A stretch of DNA of 11,377 bases. Origin: CAZWRK01 sp964635875 (lineage in GTDB: Bacteria; Pseudomonadota; Gammaproteobacteria; Burkholderiales; Aquaspirillaceae). Both the position numbers and the translations under genes were made by a program. Positions 5,648-11,377 of this stretch are shown here, in pieces; the first letter of the stretch is position 1; each line of letters opens with the position of its first letter. The stretch lies in contig CAZWRK010000130.1 of the NCBI GenBank assembly GCA_964635875.1, positions 1-11,377 of the forward strand, in the 5' to 3' direction. The notes beneath the pieces are model-generated. The model saw nothing but the letters and a program-made list of their open reading frames with translations, was not told the origin of the DNA and did no database searches.

Positions 5648-7684
5648 TTATTGTAATTGATTACCTAATACTGTTTTAATAGATGTTGGTAATACATTAG
5701 AGTTCGCAGTATTTTGTGATTGATTTCCTTGTGGTGTTGTTGAAACTCCTTTATCAAGCATACTATTATTTTCTTGAGGTTGAGGATTTAATATATTCTC
5801 AGCTATAATTTTAGCCGGGTCATCTCCCATCTTCTCTGCTGTTTGTGCTAACAATTCTTGTTTGTTAACCATTTCAGGGAAGAATGACAAATACACACGA
5901 ACTTTTTCAAGTTGTATAGCTTTTTCTGCATCTTTATTTAGTTCATTCTTTGGTGATGGTACAAGTTTAATATCAAAATCCATATTACATATATACTCAG
6001 GGTCTAATGCAACATATTCTATTTTTCTATTATTTGATAGTTCGTATACATCACTTCGTATTTTTTGCTGTTCAGCTGTTGGCATATCTTCTTTTTTAGA
6101 ATACATCTCAATAACTTTTGTTCCTCTTTTACCGTCTGATAAAACAGCTGAGTCTATTTTAAATGTATTAAAAGCTTTTTTAGCTTCACTAGAAGCACCC
6201 TCTCCTCCAACTTGTTCAACCATTGGAGAATTAGCATCCATCCAGAACTGTGCTATATTTTTTGTTCTAAGAAATGCTTTTCTTTTAACACCACAGTTAA
6301 CCCATTTACCGAATAGTCCCAACATTGCAGCAACACCTTCAGCCGCAACTCTTATTTCTTGAGCTGTTGTTCTGTCACCTCCTCCAGCATGACCTGAAGA
6401 AACTTTGTCTATAGATGACTCTTCCATTATCTTTCTTGTATATTCAAGAATGAATTGATGCCAATTTCCAGGAGTACCGAGGTCAAGTTTCATAAATGCC
6501 TGATTGATTGGAAGCCCACCAGTGTCAACTGGAGTTCTTCGTCCAGGTCTTAGGTAGTCATCTTCAATAGAGTCAAATCCATTTGTTAGTATTGGAGGGA
6601 ATATTGTTAGGAATGATTGGTCCAACAACATATTAGTAAGAACATCCAATACATCTTGCATTGGTTTTAGTTTGTCTGGAAGTCCTCTTCCATAAAAGAA
6701 GTCGCTTGAGAATTGTTGATACTTCACATCAAAGAATGGTAATTCTTTGTGATTAAAAGGAAGTGGTGACACAACCTCTGTTCCATCTTTTGTATTAATT
6801 GGATTTAACCAAACACCATTAGCTTCTAAAAAGAACTGGTCATTTTCTTTGTCATATCTTCTTATAATTTCAACTTGTCCATCTTTAACGTCAGAACTTA
6901 TAAAATCTTGATAGTATGGTTTTGTTTCACCTTCACCGTAAGTTGTTTTGTGGGGAGTAACATATTTAGCTTTTTCAAACATTGAATAGTCTAAGCTAAA
7001 TTCTTGATATGAAACAACGTTTCTCCAGAAACATCTTGGCATATCTTTAATTTTTCTAACACCAACAGAAGACGGATAAAAGTCTTCTAGTTTGACAACT
7101 TGAGCGAAAAGTTTGTTTTCTTTCTTTAGTCCTTCAGTGACTGTAATATCATCACCAGAACCTTTAACAAAACGAACCTTTTGTTCTGTTGTTTGTTGTC
7201 CTTCGTAACCAATAGCTGTTCCTTTTATTATAGCTTCTTGTAAGAAAGAAACCATAAACTCATCATAGTCATCTACATCTTCAGAGTATTCGTATAGATT
7301 AGACATTATAAGACCTTTCATTAGGTCTTCATCACCTCTACCTGTTATTTCAGCTATAGGTAGAACAGATACAATCTTAGACAAAATAGCATCTACTTTA
7401 TTAGCAGTAAACTTATCATGCACAGCAGATTGCCAATCTTCAATATCATCACGAACGTTTATATTAGTATTATATCTTCTATATGATTCTTCAATATAGT
7501 CAATTAAGGTCATTCCATCAAAGTTTTGGAATATCCTGTCTCTATCATCAGCAGAAGCTCTAAATAAACTTCTGTTTTGTTTTATTAATTCTTTCTCATA
7601 ATCAGAAGGCTCCCATTTAATTTCTACAGTATCTTCTCCTAATTTTTGTGAAGTTGGCGTTTTATAATCTTGATAAGTTTTCAT
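5648..7684 (-). CDS. Portal protein
   Basis: This 678-residue protein forms the ring at the capsid vertex through which DNA passes. The core contains YGRGLPDKLKPMQDVLDVLT (331-350), the conserved 'GxGxxxxLxxxQ' region leading into the portal stem helices, and DRTTAQEIRVAAEGVAAMLG (437-456), matching the 'TAxEI' helix of P22-type portals. Residues 82-115 are the usual N-terminal helical segment. The C-terminus (about 630-678) is Gln/Asn-rich and likely flexible. The size is close to P22-like portals and larger than the common 400-550-residue HK97 or SPP1 types. The ATG at 7684 lies about 5 nt from the predicted transcription start of its own promoter, so its mRNA is nearly leaderless and no Shine-Dalgarno site is possible. 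Confidence 0.9.
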   Translation of the reverse strand: MKTYQDYKTPTSQKLGEDTVEIKWEPSDYEKELIKQNRSLFRASADDRDRIFQNFDGMTLIDYIEESYRRYNTNINVRDDIEDWQSAVHDKFTANKVDAILSKIVSVLPIAEITGRGDEDLMKGLIMSNLYEYSEDVDDYDEFMVSFLQEAIIKGTAIGYEGQQTTEQKVRFVKGSGDDITVTEGLKKENKLFAQVVKLEDFYPSSVGVRKIKDMPRCFWRNVVSYQEFSLDYSMFEKAKYVTPHKTTYGEGETKPYYQDFISSDVKDGQVEIIRRYDKENDQFFLEANGVWLNPINTKDGTEVVSPLPFNHKELPFFDVKYQQFSSDFFYGRGLPDKLKPMQDVLDVLTNMLLDQSFLTIFPPILTNGFDSIEDDYLRPGRRTPVDTGGLPINQAFMKLDLGTPGNWHQFILEYTRKIMEESSIDKVSSGHAGGGDRTTAQEIRVAAEGVAAMLGLFGKWVNCGVKRKAFLRTKNIAQFWMDANSPMVEQVGGEGASSEAKKAFNTFKIDSAVLSDGKRGTKVIEMYSKKEDMPTAEQQKIRSDVYELSNNRKIEYVALDPEYICNMDFDIKLVPSPKNELNKDAEKAIQLEKVRVYLSFFPEMVNKQELLAQTAEKMGDDPAKIIAENILNPQPQENNSMLDKGVSTTPQGNQSQNTANSNVLPTSIKTVLGNQLQ

Positions 7685-7695
7685 TTAGTTTTTAT

Positions 7696-7724
7696 ATTAT
7701 AACATATTAATTTAATATAGTCAA
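7696..7724 (-). promoter_or_regulatory. Consensus sigma70 promoter for portal, nearly leaderless
   Basis: TTGACT (7724-7719), 17 bp, TATAAT (7701-7696), extended by TGT. The predicted transcription start is near 7689, 5 nt before the portal ATG at 7684. The -35 begins 4 nt after the stop codon of the 128-residue gene. Confidence 0.85.
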
Positions 7725-7727
7725 TAG

Positions 7728-8114
7728 TTATTTAACCTTGAATTGAGCATAAGCCTTTTGAGCTTCTTCTCTAAATTCTTTATTGTTCTTTAACATATAA
7801 ACTTTTGTTTTTAATCTATCTATACTATCCCAATAACCCTCTCTAAAGTTTTTAATTTTTTGTATTAACTCAGCGTTATCTTCATATTCTTCGAAATAAG
7901 ATTTACTTTCAAGTTGAAAGTTCTTCTCTTCAATATCATATCCTATTTCAGGCATGTATTTACAACATTCTCCTATGTATGCAGAAGCACCATCTCCAAC
8001 CCAAAAAATACGGTAAAATCCAAACTTTATTCTTTTAAAGCGTATATGAGGAGACATTGATTCTGCCTCCTTTACAAATCTTCTAAACCATCTAGTTCCT
8101 TTCTCGTTTATCAT
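7728..8114 (-). CDS. Hypothetical phage protein between terminase and portal
   Basis: This 128-residue protein has an N-terminal basic, aromatic half (GTRWFRRFVKEAESMSPHIRFKRIKFGFYRIFWVGDGASAYIGECCKYMPEIGYDI, about 6-61) and an acidic-to-basic helical C-terminus (62-128). The first half reads like a small alpha/beta domain with two adjacent cysteines (ECC, about 49-51), but too few cysteines for a metal site. It begins inside the previous gene with a 23-nt overlap. Small proteins between large terminase and portal are common in related phages; function is unknown. A packaging accessory role is possible only by position. Confidence 0.75.
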   Translation of the reverse strand: MINEKGTRWFRRFVKEAESMSPHIRFKRIKFGFYRIFWVGDGASAYIGECCKYMPEIGYDIEEKNFQLESKSYFEEYEDNAELIQKIKNFREGYWDSIDRLKTKVYMLKNNKEFREEAQKAYAQFKVK

Positions 8115-8250
8115 TATTAAAACCTAATCCATTACCTGTATCTATTTCTTGATTTAAACTAACTTCAACTATATCACCCTTCTCTAAATCTAAAACTTCT
8201 TTAACACTATTAGCGAAAACTATTTTTGTTACTGTATATTTTTTAATCAT
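8092..8250 (-). CDS. 52-residue hypothetical phage protein
   Basis: The supported start is ATG at 8250-8248, 2 nt after the large terminase stop; the longer frame that begins at 8283 would overlap the terminase end and adds 11 residues of poor character. The protein (MIKKYTVTKIVFANSVKEVLDLEKGDIVEVSL...) has a strand-helix-strand pattern: YTVTKIVFANSVKEVL matches small phage proteins of the type 'YTVxKxVxAxSxxEAL' often found next to terminase genes. It ends 23 nt inside the next gene. Function unknown. It depends on read-through translation from the terminase (coupling), since no Shine-Dalgarno site is present. Confidence 0.7.
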   Translation of the reverse strand: MIKKYTVTKIVFANSVKEVLDLEKGDIVEVSLNQEIDTGNGLGFNNDKRERN

Positions 8251-8252
8251 AA

Positions 8253-9887
8253 TTAATATCCGACAGCTGAACGTCTTCCCCATTGGCGTGTAGACTTGTC
8301 TCTTTTTTTAAACTTATCATAAGGAGTTGAAACTCTTTCATTTATTTGATTTAAACCAATAGCAAGATATTCAAAAGAACTTCTATAGTGAGATGTTGAA
8401 TCGTGTTTAGGAGATTCAGACCTTACTTCACCAACTCCATTTACTTTAACTATTGGATAAGAAGCCTGAATCATACAAAGATTAAAGTATCGTGTTCTTG
8501 GATTATCATTTATAAATATCCTAGACATTATCAACATCTTTGCTTCATGTTTACGTATTTTAAATTCCTTCCATTTATCTTTGAAATTTATAATTATACC
8601 GTATCTTCTTAATACAGATAATATTGTGTCATCGGTTACGTTATTAACAAAACGTCCAGCTGGGTCCCCAAAATGTGTTGCTTTCTTCCAATTATGATGG
8701 TCCTGAATAATAGCCATATCATCTGCTTTATATTCATAATTATTTTCAGCGTAAATCATACCTGTTACAAACGGAATATAAAAATCTATATTCTTACCTG
8801 TATTTCTATATACGTCTATAATCCTTAATCCTTCTCTTGTTGGTTGTGCCCAAATAATTGCAGTATCATCAGTTTTACCAAAATCCCATGCAACGTACAA
8901 TGGAAGATTCTCATCATATTCGTATTTACCAATAATAATATTGGTATCGTTCCATTCCTGATAAACACGTCCAACTTTAGACTTAGTATAAGATATATCA
9001 AGCTCTTGAGCTATTTCTTCCTCTGTTCTACGTTTACATTCGTAAGCATACCAATCGTTATCTTTAAGTGGATGTTCTCTCCAGTGGAGAGTTATAATAT
9101 CAATACCTGATTCTCTAAGCATTGCATAGTAGTCATATCCATTAGGTGTACTATTAGCAATACGACAGTTAGTCGCATCACCAGCAGATTCCCAAGCGTC
9201 TTTAGCATAATCCCAGAAAGCAAGCTCGTCAAAAGCAATATATGTCTTACGTGAACCTCTACCAAAGTTTGGATTCATAGTATCTCCAGTAATTACATTT
9301 CCATTTTCAGGGTTTGCTAGTTTTAGTTTAGTTCTATGTTTTTTAAATACAAAACCTTTAGGCATCATCCAATCTGGTAGATTTTGTAATGCATAATCTA
9401 TCTTTCCAAATAGAGAGTCAATAGTTCTATCGTCTACAAGTTTCTCTTTATACGAACCAAGTAGCCCATTAGAACCTTCTCTGAATAACCAGTACCATAA
9501 CGCTACATAACAAAATACAATCCAAGATACTCCCATCTCACGAGACTTCTCAATAAATATATCTCTACCTGTATCTATGTGGTGTACTAAATCTCTAATA
9601 GCTCTTTTCTGAAACTCAAAAAGAATAAACGGAAAATGCTTCATCGATAGTTTAGGGTTATAAGTCCATCCGAAGTTTTCAATAAAAAAGATACATCCCT
9701 CTGCAAAATTATCTGGTCTAGTGCATAAATAAAATATATTCTTACGAGCTTCTGGACTTCTATTACCAGCATCTTGTATCTTTAATCTTTCCCTTATTTT
9801 TGATTGATATTCAGAACCATGAAGATATTCATTTAGAACTCTTTCACGTCTAGTTGTTTCATATGTGACTTCTTCTGGAGTTAACAT
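8253..9887 (-). CDS. terL: Terminase large subunit (packaging ATPase and nuclease)
   Basis: This 544-residue motor pumps DNA into the procapsid and cuts the concatemer. ATPase domain: Walker A-like KSREMGVSW (114-122), Walker B YIAFDELAF (216-224, Asp220/Glu221), and coupling motif ANSTPNG (244-250). Nuclease domain (RNase H-like): VAWDFG (Asp335), FGDPAG (Asp408), and the HDSTSHYRSSFEYLAIGL region (Asp496), the expected three acidic positions. Length is normal. The ATG at 9887 lies 1 nt after the predicted transcription start of its own promoter, so the mRNA is predicted to be leaderless. The gene is followed after 2 nt by the 52-residue gene. All catalytic residues are present, so it looks functional. 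Confidence 0.95.
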   Translation of the reverse strand: MLTPEEVTYETTRRERVLNEYLHGSEYQSKIRERLKIQDAGNRSPEARKNIFYLCTRPDNFAEGCIFFIENFGWTYNPKLSMKHFPFILFEFQKRAIRDLVHHIDTGRDIFIEKSREMGVSWIVFCYVALWYWLFREGSNGLLGSYKEKLVDDRTIDSLFGKIDYALQNLPDWMMPKGFVFKKHRTKLKLANPENGNVITGDTMNPNFGRGSRKTYIAFDELAFWDYAKDAWESAGDATNCRIANSTPNGYDYYAMLRESGIDIITLHWREHPLKDNDWYAYECKRRTEEEIAQELDISYTKSKVGRVYQEWNDTNIIIGKYEYDENLPLYVAWDFGKTDDTAIIWAQPTREGLRIIDVYRNTGKNIDFYIPFVTGMIYAENNYEYKADDMAIIQDHHNWKKATHFGDPAGRFVNNVTDDTILSVLRRYGIIINFKDKWKEFKIRKHEAKMLIMSRIFINDNPRTRYFNLCMIQASYPIVKVNGVGEVRSESPKHDSTSHYRSSFEYLAIGLNQINERVSTPYDKFKKRDKSTRQWGRRSAVGY

Positions 9888-9894
9888 TGTTTAT

Positions 9895-9923
9895 ATTATA
9901 ACATATGTATAACATAATGTCAA
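9895..9923 (-). promoter_or_regulatory. Consensus sigma70 promoter for terL, leaderless
   Basis: TTGACA (9923-9918), 17 bp, TATAAT (9900-9895), extended by TGT. The predicted start is near 9888, one base before the terL ATG. The stop codon of the 46-residue gene (TGA, 9922-9920) lies within the -35. A second TATGTTATA sits 13 bp upstream of the -10, within the spacer. Confidence 0.88.
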
Positions 9924-10060
9924 GGATTCTTTTTCTTCTTTATATGACCCTTATATGTCTTTCCGTTACGTGAACAGATACGTTGATACTTACCCTTACC
10001 TTTTTGTATGGTTTTTATATATCCTCCGTCTTTAACACATTTATCAAATCCTGCTGGCAT
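9920..10060 (-). CDS. 46-residue basic phage protein
   Basis: This short gene reads MPAGFDKCVKDGGYIKT, then KGKGKYQRICSRNGKTYKGH, then a Lys-rich end (KKKKNP). The pattern (MPAGFxxCVxxGGxxxT...KGxYxxICxxxGKxYxGHxK) is one I recognise as a small protein often found beside phage packaging and head genes, with two Cys (8 and 29) at conserved-looking positions. It is very basic, so nucleic-acid binding is plausible. It has the strongest Shine-Dalgarno sequence of the window, AGGAGG at 10080-10075, although the 14-nt spacing to ATG is long. It is 35 nt after the small terminase stop; its own TGA is in the terL promoter. Function is unknown. It is too short for many gene callers. Confidence 0.75.
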   Translation of the reverse strand: MPAGFDKCVKDGGYIKTIQKGKGKYQRICSRNGKTYKGHIKKKKNP

Positions 10061-10074
10061 ATTAACATTTCTTA

Positions 10075-10080
10075 CCTCCT
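10075..10080 (-). promoter_or_regulatory. Strong Shine-Dalgarno AGGAGG for the 46-residue gene
   Basis: AGGAGG on the minus strand, 14 nt before ATG at 10060. A closer ATG at 10068 opens only a 17-codon frame, so 10060 is the supported start. The contrast with the rest of the window, mostly without such sites, is notable. Confidence 0.6.
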
Positions 10081-10095
10081 TTCCTTTTTTTCATA

Positions 10096-10731
10096 TTATT
10101 TCTTACCTTCAACTAGAGCATCTCTAGCTTTCATTATTACTTTTAATGCATCATCTGGTGATAGGTTGTCTATATCTGTCTTAGCAAATTTAACAACATT
10201 CTCCACACCACCATCTTTTAATAGCTTTCCTTTATCTATAGCCATTATTAATAGGTCCTTCAAATCTCTTATTGAAACCTTTGATAAACCACCTTTTCTT
10301 TCAAACTCGGCTAACTTCTGCATAATAAGGTCAGCAACCTTATCTCTCATTACATCAAGTCTATCTCTAAATGATTCTTCTAGGATAGCTATATCAGATT
10401 TAACTCTTGGATTATTCTTAACAGAACGGGAAGCAATAGCCTCATCAATAACCTCTAAGGCATCCTGAGATAGTCCCCATAGTTCCGGAGCTTTTCTTAT
10501 TTTTCTGGCAATAGAGTAAACAGCTCCAGTTACATTACTATCACTATCATAGAAATGCTGGAATCCATATTCATATCCAACATCCTTATAACTTTTATAG
10601 GCTAGAGATTTAAATATCTCTAACTCTTGAGCTTTTGTTAATAGAGGTTTCTTTTTATCATCTGACTTAACCTCTTCTATAGGTTCAGGTTCATCTAATT
10701 CTAAATCTTCTTCGAGTTCTTCATCTATCAT
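10096..10731 (-). CDS. terS: Terminase small subunit (start corrected)
   Basis: This 211-residue protein would recognise phage DNA and direct the large subunit to it. It has an acidic N-terminus (1-25), a helix-turn-helix-like region (about 33-80, AQELEIFKSLAYKSYKDVGYEYGF), a central helical oligomerisation part (about 95-150), and a C-terminal helical tail. Identification rests mainly on this architecture and on position before terL. The longer frame starts with TTG at 10770, but that TTG is the first three bases of the promoter -35, and the ATG at 10743 overlaps the -10. The first ATG that can be transcribed is at 10731, about 4 nt from the predicted start, again almost leaderless. A 13-residue N-terminal trim is therefore proposed. 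Confidence 0.78.
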   Translation of the reverse strand: MIDEELEEDLELDEPEPIEEVKSDDKKKPLLTKAQELEIFKSLAYKSYKDVGYEYGFQHFYDSDSNVTGAVYSIARKIRKAPELWGLSQDALEVIDEAIASRSVKNNPRVKSDIAILEESFRDRLDVMRDKVADLIMQKLAEFERKGGLSKVSIRDLKDLLIMAIDKGKLLKDGGVENVVKFAKTDIDNLSPDDALKVIMKARDALVEGKK

Positions 10732-10741
10732 ATTATTTACC

Positions 10742-10770
10742 ATTATAACATAAAAAATACTCTGTGTCAA
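10742..10770 (-). promoter_or_regulatory. Consensus sigma70 promoter for terS, embedded in a terminator
   Basis: TTGACA (10770-10765), 17 bp, TATAAT (10747-10742), extended by TGT. The predicted start is near 10735, 4 nt before the terS ATG. The -35 is in the loop and 3' arm of the terminator hairpin, and the spacer holds its T-tract. Confidence 0.85.
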
Positions 10771-10781
10771 CTTAACAGAGT
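10752..10781 (-). terminator. Intrinsic terminator of the upstream transcript
   Basis: ACTCTGT (10781-10775) pairs with ACAGAGT (10765-10759) over 7 bp, 9-nt loop, then A and TTTTTT (10757-10752). This is the only clear terminator seen reading in the gene direction. It ends the transcript starting near 11101 and overlaps the terS promoter. Confidence 0.72.
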
Positions 10782-10789
10782 AAAGGAGG

Positions 10790-10820
10790 ACTTCTACCTT
10801 CTGATACCCAGAAAGGAAGT
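10790..10820 (-). other. Bulged 12-bp hairpin in candidate RNA
   Basis: ACTTC (10820-10816) pairs with GAAGT (10794-10790), and CTTTCTG (10815-10809) with CAGAAGG (10803-10797), around a GGTAT loop, with TA bulged on the 3' side and one G-U pair. It stands nine bases before the terminator hairpin. Confidence 0.5.
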
Positions 10821-10825
10821 GATTC

Positions 10826-10860
10826 GATAGTAAGTAATCTATATATCACTACCTACTATC
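10826..10860 (-). other. 13-bp hairpin in candidate RNA
   Basis: Bases 10860-10848 pair with 10838-10826 over 13 bp including two G-U pairs, with a 9-nt loop GATATATAG. On the plus strand the wobbles become A-C mismatches, so the stem is better formed in the minus-strand RNA, supporting that orientation. Confidence 0.55.
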
Positions 10861-11107
10861 CCATTATATATCTATTTACTTACATCATCTATTGCTGTAA
10901 CCTTCAGTACACAATAACAATGTATAGAGCTACGATGCTTATCAGACGGTTGGGTGACAAGTCCTTACAGTCATTTTCCCAACTTTCGCATAAACACCTT
11001 AACCCTAGTTATGTATTTAATCTACAGTTCAATCAATTAAACACGTTTGGCGGAATTATTTAACAAGTAGTCCCGAAAGCTTGTTCGTAATATAGAATTG
11101 TAGGTCT

Positions 11108-11136
11108 ATTATATCATATTGTAAATTATAAGTCAA
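11108..11136 (-). promoter_or_regulatory. Consensus sigma70 promoter for the candidate RNA
   Basis: TTGACT (11136-11131), 17 bp, TATAAT (11113-11108), with TGA giving an extended -10. The predicted start is near 11101. There is no gene directly downstream for about 370 nt. Confidence 0.85.
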
Positions 11137-11377
11137 GAGGTTTATCAACAATAACATCCACATCTATAACAATATAGATATAGTATAAGCTTAACAAGGG
11201 GGTTGATTTTAAGTGGCGGAAATATTACCTGTAATTATAAGGCTTATTTACCATTTGTAATACATAATATTAAAATTGGTACAAAATTTTAGATGGGTAT
11301 ATATAAAAATATTTTCCACGAATGTCCCCTCCCCTCCCCCTCATAGTCGCCAAATACATGTTGTGCGACATTAAAAA
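11137..11377. other. Non-coding AT-rich edge region with C-tract and inverted repeats
   Basis: No supported gene is seen. Contents: an inverted repeat ATCTATA/TATAGAT with a 4-nt loop (11162-11179); the C-tract at 11326-11340 (CCCCTCCCCTCCCCC); and a hairpin GTCGC (11346-11350)/GCGAC (11365-11369) with inner CAA/TTG. A 33-codon minus-strand frame (11371-11270) may be the end of something reaching in from outside, but cannot be judged. Possible roles include a packaging, replication or regulatory site. Confidence 0.4.

Larger units (their letters stand above)
10752..11101 (-). ncRNA. Candidate structured non-coding RNA of about 350 nt
   Basis: The stretch is bounded by a consensus promoter and an intrinsic terminator, and no frame longer than a few codons with a credible start is present. 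Predicted hairpins in order: 11085-11062 (AACAAG/CTTGTT, 6 bp); 11044-11013 (9 bp, one G-U); 10983-10949 (GTTGGG/CCCAAC, 6 bp, AAAA bulge, TGAC/GTCA, 11-nt loop); 10900-10880 (5 bp); 10860-10826 (13 bp, two G-U, 9-nt loop); 10820-10790 (5+7 bp with a 2-nt bulge, GGTAT loop). Loop bases 10969-10965 (TGTAA) could also pair with TTACA (10900-10896), a possible pseudoknot. It matches no RNA family that I can name. A long terS leader with attenuation is the main alternative. Confidence 0.55.

Noticed and set aside
5862..6362. Plus-strand 166-residue frame opposite the portal gene
   Set aside because: The portal frame on the other strand is clearly real, with conserved motifs across the same bases; no promoter or ribosome site supports the plus-strand frame.
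8251..8283. Eleven-residue N-terminal extension of the 52-residue gene
   Set aside because: It lies inside the end of terL; the ATG at 8250, 2 nt after the terL stop, is the better start and begins the conserved-looking sequence.
9983..10468. Plus-strand 161-residue frame opposite terS
   Set aside because: It covers both a real gene and the spacer with the 46-residue gene, has low-complexity Ser/Phe/Leu composition, and has no start signal.
10955..10990. Tiny frames in the candidate RNA (a 6-codon frame at 10991 and a 10-codon frame overlapping it)
   Set aside because: Although an AAGGTG precedes the first, they are far too short to call and fall in a hairpin; a leader peptide cannot be excluded but is not supported.
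10752..11101. tRNA or tmRNA in the non-coding region
   Set aside because: No T-loop consensus, no cloverleaf with CCA-type ends and no tmRNA-like acceptor pairing could be found by eye.
11270..11371. 33-codon minus-strand frame at the right edge
   Set aside because: Low-complexity and uninformative sequence; it could be the end of an outside gene but nothing shows this.
1..11377. Genetic code reassignment
   Set aside because: All core genes are full length under the standard code. Nearly all stops are TAA, with one TAG and one TGA, which is expected in AT-rich DNA; no in-frame stop interrupts a recognised domain.

Overview
This window is the packaging and head-morphogenesis module of an AT-rich tailed double-stranded DNA phage (Caudoviricetes), or of a prophage of that type. 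Every supported gene lies on the minus strand, so the module reads from right to left: small terminase, a 46-residue basic protein, large terminase, two small proteins, portal, a small protein, scaffold, a putative decoration protein, major capsid protein, a small nuclease-like protein, a beta-helix structural protein, two small structural proteins, a long coiled-coil protein, and the start of another gene cut by the left edge. No bacterial housekeeping gene, integrase, tRNA or CRISPR array is visible. The host cannot be named. The promoters are consensus sigma70 type and the standard genetic code gives full-length proteins.

Region by region. 10732-11377 is non-coding. It holds a consensus promoter (11108-11136), about 350 nt with strong hairpin potential, and an intrinsic terminator (10752-10781): a candidate non-coding RNA just upstream of the small terminase. 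Beyond the promoter, at the right edge, are a C-tract (G-tract on the minus strand) and a hairpin. 7728-10731 holds the terminase genes and small accessory genes. 5406-7684 holds the portal and a 79-residue protein. 5236-5388 is an untranslated leader with a 19-bp hairpin and two back-to-back 16-nt hairpins. 3007-5235 holds scaffold, putative decoration protein and major capsid protein. 1-2894 holds the nuclease-like ORF and accessory structural genes, with more hairpins between genes.

Regulation is the most distinctive part. Five promoters share TTGAC(A/T), exactly 17 bp, then TATAAT with an extended -10 TGn. Three of them (small terminase, large terminase, portal) sit so close to the start codon that the predicted mRNA leader is only about 1-5 nt, that is, leaderless or nearly so. 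The fourth, for the scaffold/capsid operon, has a structured leader of about 147 nt. The fifth drives the candidate non-coding RNA. Most internal genes lack a recognisable Shine-Dalgarno sequence; the 46-residue protein (AGGAGG) and the scaffold (AAGGG before a TTG start) are exceptions. The genes would work together to assemble a scaffolded procapsid on the portal, package DNA with the terminase, and decorate the capsid. No head maturation protease is visible between portal and capsid genes.
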